A DNA stretch of 64,000 nt from Phyto melanocephala (taxonomy: Eukaryota > Arthropoda > Insecta > Diptera > Rhinophoridae), in contig OW799237.1 in assembly GCA_941918925.1 (NCBI GenBank), positions 1,283,201 through 1,347,200 on the forward strand, read 5' to 3'. The notes under the pieces were generated by a model that saw only the letters and a list, made by a program, of their open reading frames with translations, did no database searches and had not been told where the DNA came from. Position 1 is the stretch's first letter; the number at the start of each line of letters is the position of its first letter. Shown here piece by piece: positions 47,071 to 60,569 of the stretch. Made by a program: the position numbers and the translations under genes.

Positions 47071-50000
47071 AGTAAAAAATATGGAACTGAGTTACTTTTA
47101 TATGTATTTTTAAAAGATACTTTTTGAATTTATTGGGGGTGCAAAAACAATTCGTTTTGAGTTGCGTTAGTTGTCAACCTTAATCTAATTTTCTGATTAT
47201 TATTAAAAAATAAACTACATTTCAGTAATAGAGCGAAATTCTAAAATTTTAATTATAAATTAACGGCTCTAAAATTAATTTTAACTATCTCCTTCGAATA
47301 TTGCATTTTACAATTTTTTTTTTGTTCTCTATAAAAGTTCCACGTAAGCAAATCATTTATCATAACATTTTATCTATAAATCACTCTTAGTATGAAAATG
47401 ATAAATTATAAGGATCTTTTGTTAATGTTTTTAAACACTCAAAAACACAGATTCATTTCAAAGAGATTTTTTTGTGAAATAAATTTTTTATTTTGGCAAA
47501 CGAGGTTTCAAAAATGTGTTCTGCTATTCTACTGTATTATAGTAAATAATGTTTAAGCTGGAAATAATAAATGGCAATGACATAGACAAAACCACAAAAT
47601 CTAAAAGATCCTTGATAGGTTTTAGATTAATAGTTCAGGAAGAGAACTGTATATTATGTCATGACCATCACATTTTTTTAATTTTCCATTTAATGTGATT
47701 AAGACAATAGGAAATTAACTATTAGTAGGTACTGTGTGATTTAATGTATAAATAATGTACATTGTTGGGTATAGGAAGTTCTGATAAAGCACAATGACAT
47801 TTCATAAATTGATACACTCCGAAGGGAAAATTAAAACAAAATCAGTGTAAGATTAATCAACAAGAATTTATGAAAACATGCAACAGTTTAAACAGCTGTT
47901 TTGCAATACATCATTTGCAGAACTACTAATTACCTAAAAACTTGTCTGCTTTTCTGGCAGATATCTTCAAGTCAGGGTCTCGCATACTCATATTTTATTA
48001 ATTTACTCAGTACTTGCATAAAATATCTACAGAGTCACTTCTTCATAATTATAATTAACAAGGAAAAGCTTCATTTAAATTGGTCATGAGAATATTTTCC
48101 ATAGACAAACACAGCATCCACTTATAAATTTAAAAATTCAAGCATCCGATTTAAAGCCATAAACGTAATTTTTGCTGACAATATTGTTATTTAAAATTAA
48201 ATTTTATCCTGTAGGAAAGCAGCTCTTTTCTTCATTTCTCTTGTTTTACTTTATTCTAATATTTATTTTAAACAACATGTTTTTTGAATGCCTGAGAGTG
48301 ATTTCCAACAAAATACATTTACGAAATTAATGCAGGAAAAGCCAAAGGAAATGAAAAAAATCCTTTATATATTTATACGTAACCAGCAGCTGTTATTTGT
48401 GATTTTTTATGGCAAAAAACATAATCCGCCGTTATATATTTATAGCAAACTTTTAGTTAAACAAAAAAAGTTTCTACTCGTATACGTGTTTTGTAATAAA
48501 TATTTGTTTGTTATTTTTGTTTTGTACTAATTTCATTATTAATTTGGCCAACCAAAAAATACATATATTTTTATGAGTATTGTTTGTTTGTTTGTTTCCC
48601 TCTCTTTCTCTCTCTTTTTGGCTTAAAAACTTATACAAATACAAAATAATACACAACGATACGAATAATAAAACAACAACTGCATAAAAGCGCACAAAAC
48701 AAATTAAAAATTAGAACAACAGCTGTGTCAACTAAAACTTAATCCTTAAATATGTAAAACAAATAGGACTTGGAAAAAATAATAATAAGCAGGCAAAAAC
48801 AAACACACACACAAATAAAAATTGAACAATGAAAATATGCCCCAAAATAAAAAAGTCTGGCAAAAATACCAATAATCATACAAACATTTTTATAAATAAA
48901 AATGCAAAGCCACTGAGAATCTGAAAAATTAATATTAAAATTTAACAACGACTGCGACAAAAATCGAAAAGTTGTCTGTAGTCACTTTAAGAGTTTGGGC
49001 GAAATTTATACTTTCACTAACTCAACAGAATACGAATTTTATTTCTTAAAAAAAATTTTTTTTTGTAAGGACTTAAAGTGAAATTAAATTAATATAAGTT
49101 TTATGGTAAAGCTTTATCACTTCCTTCCCTCCAGCCATTATTTAAGTAATTTCAAGCGAATTAATAAATAATTTGAAGTTTTTTAGCGCCTGAAACTATT
49201 TATAATAAACTTTAACATGATGTTTCTTTCATCATCATGCCACTCAGTCATTCTCGAAATGTAGGCACATCCAAAAACAAATTGTATTTGTTTGACAACA
49301 TAAAAAGACTACAGCAACAACAACGACAACAGCAACAACAATAACAAATATATACTAAAATTTCAAAACAAAAAAAACAACTTAAGACAATTCTTAACAT
49401 TCATACGTAAATAAAATTAACAAAAGTTAATAGTTGTTGTACAGGATTTTTACTAACCTACTGGCATTTCCGTTTCCTTCAACAAATACACATAAACAGA
49501 AACCAACATCCATGCAGGCAAACACACAAGTACAGCTGTTGATTTTGTATTAGTAATTCAAGTGGAGAGAGCAACCCAAAGAAACAATAACACATAGAGT
49601 ACAACAAATCGACAAACACAGGCACAAGCACGACCATAAACAACACACAAACACTTGCACATGCAAAATCATATCTTTCTTACGATTTACGAGCTGAATG
49701 TTGGAGAAAAAAATCAACTCAACTACTTAAGAATTCTTCACTCAAGCACAACATCCTTCTATATATTTTGAGGTTTATTTGTAGATTTTCTTTTTCTCAA
49801 GATTTTTTAGCTAAATTTTCCAAATTTTCTTTATTTTTTTTTCATGAATGTACCGAATCGTAAAACAGAAATCAAATAAAGAAATACAAATTGGAATAAA
49901 AAAAATGTAGGAAACAAGAAGTATACTAACCAAAAACAAGGTTAATAGGAAGGAGTTCGTAAAACATTTTCCTTAAATTAACAGTAAACAACTACTGCTC

Positions 50001-50409
50001 AACGAGGACAGTTAGAAAAGGACAATGAAAAACAAAATGATTAAAGAGAATACTGAAGTAACGAGATTCCCCGATATAGATTGGCATTTTAAAAATATCC
50101 TAGAGTTTGCTCATGAGACAGAATCTAGTTTAATTTGAAAGCATTTTTTCTTATGCTCTTTAAAAAATGGTATCAGATTTTCATGAAATTGTATACAATT
50201 GGTTTGCATTATAAATAAGTACAATGTGTTTTTTGTTTTAAGGCGATAAAAAATAAGAACAAAATAGAATCAAACAATAAGCTCAGGAATTGTTAATGGT
50301 TAATTCGCATAAACCCGATATTTTACAAAACCTTAAAAAGAAAATCGCATAATCTAAGTGGCTAAATAACATCAGAATTTCTTAAGATAATTTGTTTTAA
50401 AAATCGGTG
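47071..50409. other. AT-rich DNA without a recognisable gene
   Basis: No supported gene. It contains TTTG and CTCT microsatellites (48582-48618), a (CA)n stretch near 48800-48813, and a CAA/CAG-rich tract at about 49311-49345. Some short frames of 62-80 codons lie on either strand without recognisable motifs. Confidence 0.5.
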
Positions 50410-50890
50410 CTGCAATAAATGCATTGTTTCATGCACGATTGCGCCATCTCGCTCAAACAACTTGTCTTCTTGATGAGGCTACCATCCCTGTAATGAACGC
50501 CGCTCACAGTCACTGCGATTTCGGCCTTATCTTCCAAAATTTAACTCCCAATCACGCCGCCTTATCAAATCCGCACCAGACTGTTGCTCGAAGATTTTGC
50601 ATGACGATTTTTTAGGCCTAAAATTCGACAGGTTTACGTGTTCACGAGGCCATGCAGATGATAATGCGCTTCATCGCATAAGATGAAGTTTTTACGAGAA
50701 ATCGCCTTGACACTTCATTACGCATTAAACAAATTGACGGCGACTTCCATGGTATGCTGGTTTGAGCTCTTGGGTAACCTGAATTTTGTACGCTTTCAAG
50801 CGAAGATACTTTGTCAAAATTTGCTGCGTATCGCTTTGTGAAACTTTAAGTTATTGAGAACGATGCCGAATTTATGTTTTCGTTTTAGAG
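50410..50890 (-). pseudogene. Fossil of a Tc1/mariner-superfamily transposase
   Basis: Minus-strand frames in order read YLRLKAYKIQVTQELKPAYH (the block before the catalytic domain), then NFILCDEAHYHLHGLVN (the FSDEAHFHLSGxVN block with the first catalytic Asp). Next comes RILGLKNRHAKS, and then EDKAEIAVTVSGVHYRDG (matching EDKxGxxVTVNGxRYRDM). The order and motifs match the transposase of the element at 17653-18802, so both belong to one broad family. It is broken by stops. The third Asp block and terminal repeats were not found. Confidence 0.75.
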
Positions 50891-51944
50891 TTGCCACTTG
50901 CAAAAAAATACACTAAATATAAAAGTGCATTCTTAGTGAGACATTCTTTTTAACATTTTGAAAAAATTTTTAATAAATAAAAAAAAATCTTTTAAACAAT
51001 TTTCCAAAAACATTTTTGTTCAAAGCGAAAAGTTCGGAATGTTTTAATAAAAAGTTCTAAAAAAGGAAATTGATCTAAACTAGAAATAGGTTTGAAATTT
51101 TTTAAAAAAAATTTAATTTATCGGACAGTTTTTAAAAGGAAAAAAATAATCACAAATTTATAAAAAAAAAATATCTAAAGAGTTCGTAAGGCCTTTTAAG
51201 TCATATCTACTGCTATCACGGTCATAAAACCAACAACCTTCAGCCGCAATAAATAAAACAAAATGTCTACGTAGATGGACACTACAACATACAAAATGAA
51301 AACAAAAAACATATAGAATAGCTAAAAAAAAAACACATAAAAAATTCAAACTCAATTCAGTTTTTATTTTCAGCTCATGTGTGTAAGGACAAACACGCTG
51401 GCGGTCAGGCTTTCTCTTTTGTTTTATATAAATTACACAAAAGTATTCTTTGTGTTTATATTTGTTTCATTAGTGTGTGCCAGTGTTTAAGGATGTTGTT
51501 TTATGTTCATTTGCCTGTGTTTTAGTAACTTTATTTGAAAAACAAACTTCTAACAGCGTACTTACAGAAATATCAGTAAAACTTGAATTGAGTTATAAAA
51601 ACAGGCAAAACTGTTGAAATAATATTTATAAAAAATTTAAAGGAAAACAGAAAAAATCAAAAACTTTTTTATTGTTGCTTTGCCATATACTCATGTCTCT
51701 GTGTGGTCAGTTGGTTTGTTTTGTTAATGTGAAGTGGTTAAACCTAGAAACATATCTAGACATTTATTTACGGGTTTTTTATACTCTCGATCCAAAAACA
51801 TACTTTTTATGTTAACATTTGTCTAATAATACAGCAAATACTAAGAAGTGACTCATGTACGTCATGAAATTGTATGTACAATGGCAAAAGTTCTGTAGAG
51901 AAATCTATTCAAGGTCAACCACTTTGTAAATGTAAGCAAGTCCA
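50891..51944. other. AT-rich DNA without a recognisable gene
   Basis: No gene is visible between the mariner-type fossil and the small TIR element. Confidence 0.45.
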
Positions 51945-52075
51945 GGGGCCGAATTACGGCATTCGAACGTGATCGAAATTTGAAAATTCTTATTAGAATC
52001 TCTATACATAAAGCACAGCGAACTCGATCGTTCGAGTAAAATTTCGTTCGATATCGAATGCCGTAATTCGGCCCC
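51945..52075. mobile_element. 131-bp MITE with GGGGCCGAATTACGGC ends
   Basis: The terminal 22 bp are perfect inverted repeats (GGGGCCGAATTACGGCATTC plus GA), and partial pairing continues inward to aaattt on both sides. The interior holds a second small hairpin (CTCGA-TCGT-TCGAG, about 52023-52036). It stands out as GC-rich. The target duplication is not resolved: flanks are cca and agg. The 73-codon frame across it is a by-product. Confidence 0.8.
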
Positions 52076-54399
52076 AGGATTCTTCTGATGTACAGGATTC
52101 TTAGAACAGTTTCTATACCACGTCATGTCCTTACCACAAGTTAGGTTCTAATGCTACTTCTAATTGAACGTGGTAGTGATCTTATTAAAAATGTTTTACA
52201 ACATTTAGTTTAACTAGAATTATTTTTAAAAGAAAAGTAAATTTTTGCCAGTAGTTAAAGGTCAATTGTGCAACTACCATCCATTTAAATAATTCTTTCT
52301 GGAATTCTTATATTTTTAATAAATATCTATTTTCGATACTTCCTGGGAAGTGCTCTTGTACTCTGATGTATAAATATGTGGAGAATTTTATTACACTGTA
52401 TATAAAGGGAAAATAATAGAATCCACAGAAAGCCTATAAATATCATTGACTTGTGTGATTTCTTTGTTAAAGGCTCTCAATTAATGCAAAGTTGTACATA
52501 AAATACACAACACACAACAAAAGCGAACAGCTTGAATGAAACAGGTTGAACATAAGAAGGATTTTTATATATTTTTTTTTTTTTCAAATAGCTTCTGGGC
52601 GAAATAGGGAACCTTAAAACCCCTACAAAGTTTTCCAAAAATTAATTAAAAACTTAATGAATTTTAAAAGAAATGGCCAAGAAAATTTTAAAATTAAGAA
52701 CAAACCACATAATGATTTGAAAAAATTTAAATTTACTTTAAGAGAAATGAATGTATTTGCAGTAAACCAAACACATTCGCTTTTTAACAGTAGCGCAATC
52801 ACAGAATTTATTTCAGCCCTGTTATACACTTGATATTTGGTTTGTTTTTTTTTTTTTTCTTTTTTTGTTAGTATGAAGGTAGTTTATTTTTTTCATTAAG
52901 AACAAGTTAAATTTTATCGCTAGTACTTTTATTACATGTATTCAAGCATCAACATACAGATTGCTACATATTTTATGATTACATTTTTCGTACAACAATT
53001 TTTTTTTTTTTTTTGTTATTTCATCCCCCCTAAAGGTCAAAAGTCTTTAATGTAGAGGCTTTTTGGTTGAATTTAATGTACTTGAGAAAAGTTTTCTTTT
53101 CACTTTTTTTTTCCCAAAATTATGTTCAGTGGGGCACTTAAAGTTTTTGCGGAGAAGTAAACAAATATTGTATTTTCAAAAGGAACAAAATGCGGGCACA
53201 AAAAAGGTCAAGAGAAATTTTTCAAAACTCTATGAAAGTGTCTGCTTTATAGTTATTAAAATGTTACCGACTATTTGAAGTAGGCTGTTGTTGGCTGTTA
53301 ATAACTTTTTTTATTTTGATTAATTGGATTTAATTGAAGTGGACTACTTGAGCAGGATATATGCCTCTTCAGGTGTAAAAAAATTTTTTTAAAAATTGAA
53401 AAGGCACATTCATGCGTGCGTACCTAACGAGTAATTTATAAAATAACTTGTGGTAGACCTTTGTTAGCTTTACTTAAAGTATAAAAGCTTTTTATATTTA
53501 GGTCTCGAAATGTTTTTTTTTCCAAAGCATCACACAATCCTCGACATTATTCGAAATTTTGACTACGGTTGAGGATTCACGCCTTAACCATGACTATATA
53601 AAGACAGATGTTTTTGGTTTGCCTCAATTTCAATGTATTTTCTGACTAAGCTTAATACTTCATCATTTTTCCTGCATGCCATTGTGAATTTTATTTTTTT
53701 TTATTGTCTACAGGTGAAGAACATTCATTTGACAACCATATTTAGGGAGGGGGTTGAATAAAACTATATAAATCCTCCATTTTGTAATGACGGCCAATAT
53801 GAATTAACGATGATACTGAGTACATATAATTGTGTACCTTAGTAAACAAGTAACTCATAAATAATTAAAAAAAACTGTCACAAAGATGATATTTCCATTG
53901 CACGTGAAATGATACGTCCACTATTATGATTCTGCTGTATGACAAAAATTGTATAAGAGTAGTGTGGTTGTATCCGAAATACAAAATGTCATATCAAGAG
54001 TAAGATCTTCCTTTTCAGAATGTGCTAAGCTAAAAATGAAGCTGTAGTCAAGCTATTAACAATGCAATACGTCACGATCGGATTTAAAAGGCGTCACAAT
54101 ATAAACAAAATAAAAATTTGTTTTAGGTGTAGATAAAAAAAAAATTAAACTCTTTAAACTGAAATAAATCAGTTTTAGGGACTACCTTGTTACTTAAAAG
54201 AATTAGTTATTAGGGAGAGAAGGATGCGATATATCAGAAGTCGTTTCTATACATTGGCGTCCAATTGAAATTACAATTGATTACAATATGTTCAGATCGG
54301 GCTGTAAAAGGTGGCGAAGTATACAGTAAAGCTAAAGTGACGTGCCGAAGAATTTTTTTATTTAAGAATCGTTATTGAAATGTGTTTTTTTTAACATTC
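52076..54399. other. AT-rich DNA without a recognisable gene
   Basis: No supported gene. Long poly(T) runs lie at 52569-52584, 52845-52858 and 52999-53016. A weak repeat of gatcgg...aaaagg occurs at about 54077 and 54295. Confidence 0.45.
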
Positions 54400-54780
54400 A
54401 GTGACCAGTGAACACCATTAATATTCTAGGGATGTTCTTTCGCTCAACAGACTTTATAAGCTTGGTCATTAAGATATTTCCTGTTTACCTCAAGAAACTT
54501 TCAAGAAGCTTCTGGCGATCTTGCGATTGCATATTTGCGTTGGGGATATCCAAAAGAGATCCCCTTCTGGCTTTCTCATCACCTGATCGTTATCATAGTG
54601 GCTCTTGTGCAGAGGGACCTAAATTAGAGTAATGTTAGTCAACTGAACAAGCTTCGACAGCTCTTTCCTGCATTTACCTAAGGGCTGAATGGCACATCTT
54701 TTGTATCAACTCGATATTATGTGCATTGCCCTCTTTTCAAACGATAAAATTCTATTGCCTAGGGAGAAAAACTGTTAATA
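54400..54780 (-). pseudogene. Fossil of a non-LTR retrotransposon RNase H region
   Basis: Minus-strand frames read CRKELSKLVQLTNITLI followed by a damaged VPxH block, resembling CRKxLxxLxxLxNITLIWVPGH. The DNA aligns with 46600-46690 (agtggccctatgcacagac versus agtggctcttgtgcagagg; gataatcctttcctg versus gacagctctttcctg), showing a shared family. The 74-codon plus-strand frame is antisense noise. Confidence 0.6.
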
Positions 54781-57700
54781 CTTGAAAAATAATATTTTCT
54801 CTGTATGGGTCGACTCTCCATCCTTCTTATGACATAATGCTGTTGCTACAATAGTCAAATGTGTATTAGAAGTTTCATTAGAATCGTATAAGTAAAATTA
54901 GTTAACGGTAGTGTCTTACCTAATTTTGGAATTTCAAATTTTGTTTGTCACAGGAATCCAGTACTAAAATTCTTAAAAAACGGTTTGTTAAAAAAAATCG
55001 AAAATATTTTTACGAAGTGAAACTTAACAAACTATTTAAAAAGTTTTAGTAGTGATGTAACAGAAGTTATAAATAAATTGTTTGAAGAAAATGTTATAGA
55101 ATATTTTTATTTTCAAGTTGTTGTGTGTCATTATAAAATAAGAAATGTTTTGTTTATTTAACATTCAAAAAGCGAAAACCAAATAAAAATTATGTCATGT
55201 TGAGTTTTTAAATGTCATTAAAAGAAAAAACAAAAAACTAAAATCAAATCAAATAAACAAAGAAATTTACGGCTACACAATATCTTTGCTAAACACCCTT
55301 CTCTATTTACAACTATCAGCTGTTGTAATTAATTGTTAATCTTAGCATCAACAAGAAACAAAACAACAACATGTTTCTATTTCACAGTTAACGACACTGG
55401 CTACCCGATATAATTAATTACTTGTATTAAAGGACAAATTCACTGTCGGAAATCAATCTTGTGTTTTAGTATTTGAATAAAAATAAAAACACTAACGGTA
55501 GTTTTCACAAAAATTACCGGATGATTTATAAAGATAAAATTACTAGAAATGAATCTTCGTTGCTTACAGTGCAGTACAAGAGATAAATAGTTTTTGTATT
55601 TATAAAAAATGCTTTCGTTCAATACCTGTTTACAATATGGTGTTAAAGTGTCAAACTAGATTAAGAATGAAAGGAAGAGTAATAAGTTAAGGGTGTTTTT
55701 TTAATACTGATGATTTTAAATGGAATTATCTGGGGTTATTTTAGGGATCAATGAGTCATTTAATGATAAAATTAGAAAAATAAAAGAATTATGTTAACAA
55801 AAGTGCAGTAGTGTCTTGCCGAAAATTAACTTTTTTGTTTAAGGCTTTTAAAAAAATTGTTTATGTAAACAACAAGAAAGGGAGTAGTAAGACACATCTT
55901 CTATACGAGTATTAAGAGGCAAGTCGATTTTTGTTACGCAGTTTTCGCTCACATTATACAACCGACTGAAAATTAAAAAATATATACCATTTGAAAGGAG
56001 TTTTCCTGCCCATGTGCACAATCCATCAAAATTGGTTCAGTAGCTAAGAAGTTTTAAGCGATTAAAGCTGCTACTAACACATGCGCAAACCATATGTGTG
56101 TAACAAAAAAAACATAATAATATTTTTAGATCATTGGTTCCCATTTCATCAAACAATTGTTTATAACCCCACCTCTTTTATTTTTATGCCTTTTAGTTTA
56201 GTCGTCCATGAGACAGTGACGAGTGCACATGCTTAGTGGCTGTTTTGATATTTATTTAAACACAGTGCGTAAAAAAATTATGATGGAATTTTTATTTTTA
56301 AAAAGTCAAATATAAAACTGTCAAATTTATTGAAAATTTTCCATAATAAATTCAGTGCTTTCCTGCATTTTTATTTGTTTTTTACACCCAAAACAATTTC
56401 TTGTATTAAATTTGAATGGAAATCATTGCGCTTATTTTATTTTTACTTTAAACTACAAAATAGCACATTCAGTGTGAACAGCATTATTATATATTTTTAA
56501 AAACCAAAACAATTTTCTTGCGACTAAATTTTGATAAAAATATGTGAGCTTACTTTTTCAAAGCACTGTACTTTAAAATTCTCTCACCAATACGGCTGTA
56601 GAACCATTATTGGGCATCTATGGTTTAGATACAAATGGTTTTTGCAAAAATAGTTTACTATTTGTATGGTAAAAAACATAACAGAGAGTGTAGTCACTAC
56701 TCCTAACGTAGAGTAACAATTAAACTCGCGTTTAAAAATTATTTTGTTTTTTTATATTTTTCTGTTTTCGATTTGGGTTTCATTGTTTATAGAATTACCC
56801 CCAAAAACACATTTTTAACTAGATAACTTTACAATAGATTGGCCGCAGAATATACTAGTTTAGTTTTAGATTTCATTTTAGGACAAAAATAAAAATTCTG
56901 CAATCAAAAGAAATCTGTTTGTTTATTTCTGAATAATTTTAAAATATTATTCTTTAAAACTTTAATGGTTTACATATGAAAGGACACAATACAATTTATT
57001 TATATATTTTTTTAATTTTTATGATTATTTTTAATCTCTAACGTTCAAAAAAATTCTCAGTGAATATATTTTAACATTAAATTTTAATTTTTTGTTTATT
57101 TATATTAGAAAAAAATAATATTAATTTATTTTATTTTTAACTTTATTTTTTATTTCTGCACTTGTTACTTATTTTCTACTGAAATATATATTTGTACTCA
57201 TTTCTGTTAAAAAATTATTTTTAAAATAATCAAACAATTCTTTGATATTATAAACAAAAACTCCCACATTTAAATAATTCGTTTATAATTAAGAAAAGCA
57301 CGAAGTTTTATTAATTTGTAATAAAACAGAAAATATGTTTGAATTTTTATTTATAAGACTTTAAATAAATATTTGTTAAATGAAAAACTTATTTTTAAAA
57401 GCATTATATATTCATATCAAGTATCTTGATGGCGCCATTAATTACGAATAAACATTTTTCTATAAATTCTGTGTTAGTGTTTATGACATATTTGATACTG
57501 TAAGCAAAATGAAATTTTATTTCAATTGCGCCATCTTTGTTCTACATACAGAAACTTAAATAAAGTTTTATTTTGTGTAGAGTATTTACATTTGTATAAT
57601 GTAAATAATGTACTCGCTTATATGTACTTAAAAGCAGGTACATATGAACGTGCCTTTGTACGCATAGAATGAGTGCATGTTTACTTTCTTCTAGTCTTAT

Positions 57701-58286
57701 AAAGAAGTAGATTTTTATACGCCTTTAATAGATATAAGCTATTTAAATTTAAATGTTATCAATTCAAACATTAATACCACTGTTAATTTCTAAGAATTTA
57801 CAAACAATTCTATTGTTGTTGTTGCCCTCAGATGAAACGTTTTTGGTACTTTTTTAGGTAAATGTTACTTAATAAAGTAGAGTCAACTTAAAACTAATGA
57901 CCCGTTTTTTAGTGTAGTGTAGTGTAGAGACAAGATCAAAATAGTCGTCAAGCCGTTTAAATAGTAGTGTTTGTAAAAATATATTTGTGTGAGTTACATC
58001 AAAAATCAAAATTTTTTTGTTTATTGTTCAAGCACCGACGCGTCGGTGTAACACATACAAACACATTTACACAAAGCTAACACAATTTTTTAATTCACAA
58101 CCCTGCATTGTATTTTCTGTATCGTTTATTAAAAAACAGTTTAAGTCTATCTTCTTGTAAACACAATTTCTGTTGTAGTGCATCTTCGTATTATTGAAAG
58201 TCAATTTATAAGTCAGGTAAATAAAAATCAGGAATGGGAAAGTTGATCAAATATTATTTCTACAGACCTCAAAAAAAATATTAAAA
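54781..58286. other. AT-rich DNA without a recognisable gene
   Basis: No supported gene. Around 55910-56110 a segment with 'aaattggttcagtagctaagaag' and 'acacatgcgcaaacc' looks like a worn interspersed repeat of the same general kind as the tail at 31800-31890. A 16-bp perfect CpG-rich palindrome lies at 58033-58048. A GTAGT repeat lies at 57910-57927. Confidence 0.45.
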
Positions 58287-59047
58287 AACAAGTAAGAGCG
58301 CTATATTCGGCCGTGCCGAATCTTATATACCCTTCACAACGTGTAGTCATGCAATAATATAAAAACATACATATATAAAAACATCCCATTGAGAAATTAT
58401 AAATTCACGCATGTATTTTAAAAAACAAAAAAATAAAAAAAAAAATTTTAAAAAAAATTAAAAAAAATTTAAAAAAAAAATTTAAAAAACAATTATTATA
58501 TATATAATATATATAAAACAAAAAAGAAATAAAAAAAAATTAAAAAAAAAATTAAAAAAAAAAAATAATAAAAATATAAATAATATATTAAATAAAAAAT
58601 TTATTTTTTTTTTGGCTCAGCTGGGATTCGATGCCACGTTTTCTCTAACCAGTCTAAACGTTTGTATGTATGTATGTTGTTGTTGTTATGTTGTTTTTGT
58701 GAAAAAAAATCGAGTTGGTCGTGGGTTTTTGCTCATATCTCAGTTGTTTTTGTACCGATGTTTCTGATTTTCAATACCGATCTACTCCCGAATATTTCTG
58801 ATATTTCAATACCTTACCCGGGTCCAACCTATGTCGGGGGGCTTCAAAAAGTTGATTTCAACTTACACACGGACAGACGGTCAGACGGACAGACGGACAT
58901 ACTGACAGACTGACAGGGCTTAATCGACTCCCCTATTCATAAGCTTTCAGAAAATATATACTTTATGGGGTCGGAAATGAAAATTGTAGAAATTTCACAC
59001 GGAATGACAAACCTATATATACCCTTTTTCACTGTGTGAAGGGTATA
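58287..59047 (+). mobile_element. DINE-1/Helentron-like element, copy D
   Basis: All main blocks are present: aacaagtaagagcgct, the perfect 5' hairpin TTCGGC-CGT-GCCGAA, and cccttcacaacgtgtagtc. It lacks the short segment after atgcaataa that copies A and B have. The A/T linker, the ggctcagctgggattcgatg block, a GGACAGACGG microsatellite (58871-58912), atatactttatggggtcgg and the 3' hairpin ending gtgaagggtata follow. The 83-codon plus-strand frame is the same non-coding frame seen in copy B. Confidence 0.85.
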
Positions 59048-60569
59048 ACAAAAAAAATCAACAAAACATTTGGGTTCAAAATATATATTTGGCGAATTAA
59101 CAACGTTCCTTAATGTTGTATTGTCATAATGTTATAATTTTTAAAAATTTAAAAAAGTCAAAAAAATTTACATTTAACAATTCAAAACTTTTTATAATTA
59201 TGATTTAATGACATACAATACTTAGAATACCGTTGTGAATTAGCCGATTAAATATTTATTATTTTGGAAGCCAAAAAATACTACAAAAAATTTTTTTTTA
59301 ATTCTGCAGAGCAAATTTTTATTTTCCATCCCTGCATTAATCCAATACCACATTATAAAAACTTACAAAATGAAATTATATTGTTATACAAATATACAAT
59401 GGAAATTGCCAACAACAAGCATACAATACTGTAAACATATACAAAATTACAAAAACAACTAAAGTTGTGAGTTGAATTAATGTCTAAGAGTATGCTTGAT
59501 GTGTGCCTAGTCCCCTTAAATAAATAAATAAAATCCTATGTTGTGAAAATATTTATATGCGAAATTAATCATAGTGAAAATTTTGTATGTTGTATTTATG
59601 AACAAAAAACCTTAACAACGAATCTATAATAATTTTTGTAAAGGGTCCTGAACTGCTTTTAATAAACATGACCTTTTTTTCTTCCGTCTCAAAGAGATCT
59701 TTTAGTCCATGCTTGTGCCTCTTCTATTTAAATCGCCCAAATTAGGTTCTCTCTTAAAAATGTTCACATTCATTTTTGCATTTAATATTTCTAACATTTG
59801 ATTGACATTATTCAACAATATGCACAGCCGAACATCATTATTATGCCATAAAACTATATGCAACTGAATACATAGAAGAAGAAACAACCGAATACATGCC
59901 ACTTTTGCAATTGTAATTATGGGCTTCATTTTTGGGAAATTTGTATTTTCCTTTTTTTATGGTAAATTTAAAATTGTTTCCATATAAAATTCAAATTTTC
60001 CATGAAATTATACAGCTAATGGTTTCTGTTGTCATGTTGTTGGAAATAAGCAGAGTTAATTTCACAGTTTTCAAATTGACATTTTCATTAAATTCAAATT
60101 AGTAACATTATATTATTGTCTAAAATTTATTTAAACAGAAACAAAAAAAGAAATTGTTATACAATTTGGTAATTTTGCGAAATGTTAATTTTAAAAATAA
60201 TGAGAAAAATAATAACAACAACCAGTCCTCTACATATTTTTTTGAAAGCTTTTGCTTGTGGTTTGCAGTTATCGATTTAAAATACAAAAACAAACTTTTG
60301 TCAGTTTTGCTTGTTTAAACGCACATTGCGCTAATACCTACAAGCGACTAAATTTTGATGGAGGTTTTATAATACCTTCAGTGATGTATAGAATGCTTTT
60401 AGTCAAAAGAGAACATTTCATTTTCAACAGATAATATAGCAAATATTGACAGCACTCTATTGCATTCAATTTATACTGGCAGTGCACTATGGTTCAGCTG
60501 GTCAGATTTTTCGACAAAAGTTATAAAATTAAATACAACTTTATTTTATTTATATTAAATTTCTATTGA
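59048..60569. other. AT-rich DNA without a recognisable gene
   Basis: No supported gene. Frames of 75 and 60 codons (59702-59929 minus, 60252-60434 plus) have no recognisable motif. Confidence 0.45.

Noticed and set aside
55910..56110. Segment with 'ggttcagtagctaagaag' as a defined transposable element
   Set aside because: It looks like a worn interspersed repeat, but no ends, tail or coding trace allow a firm call.
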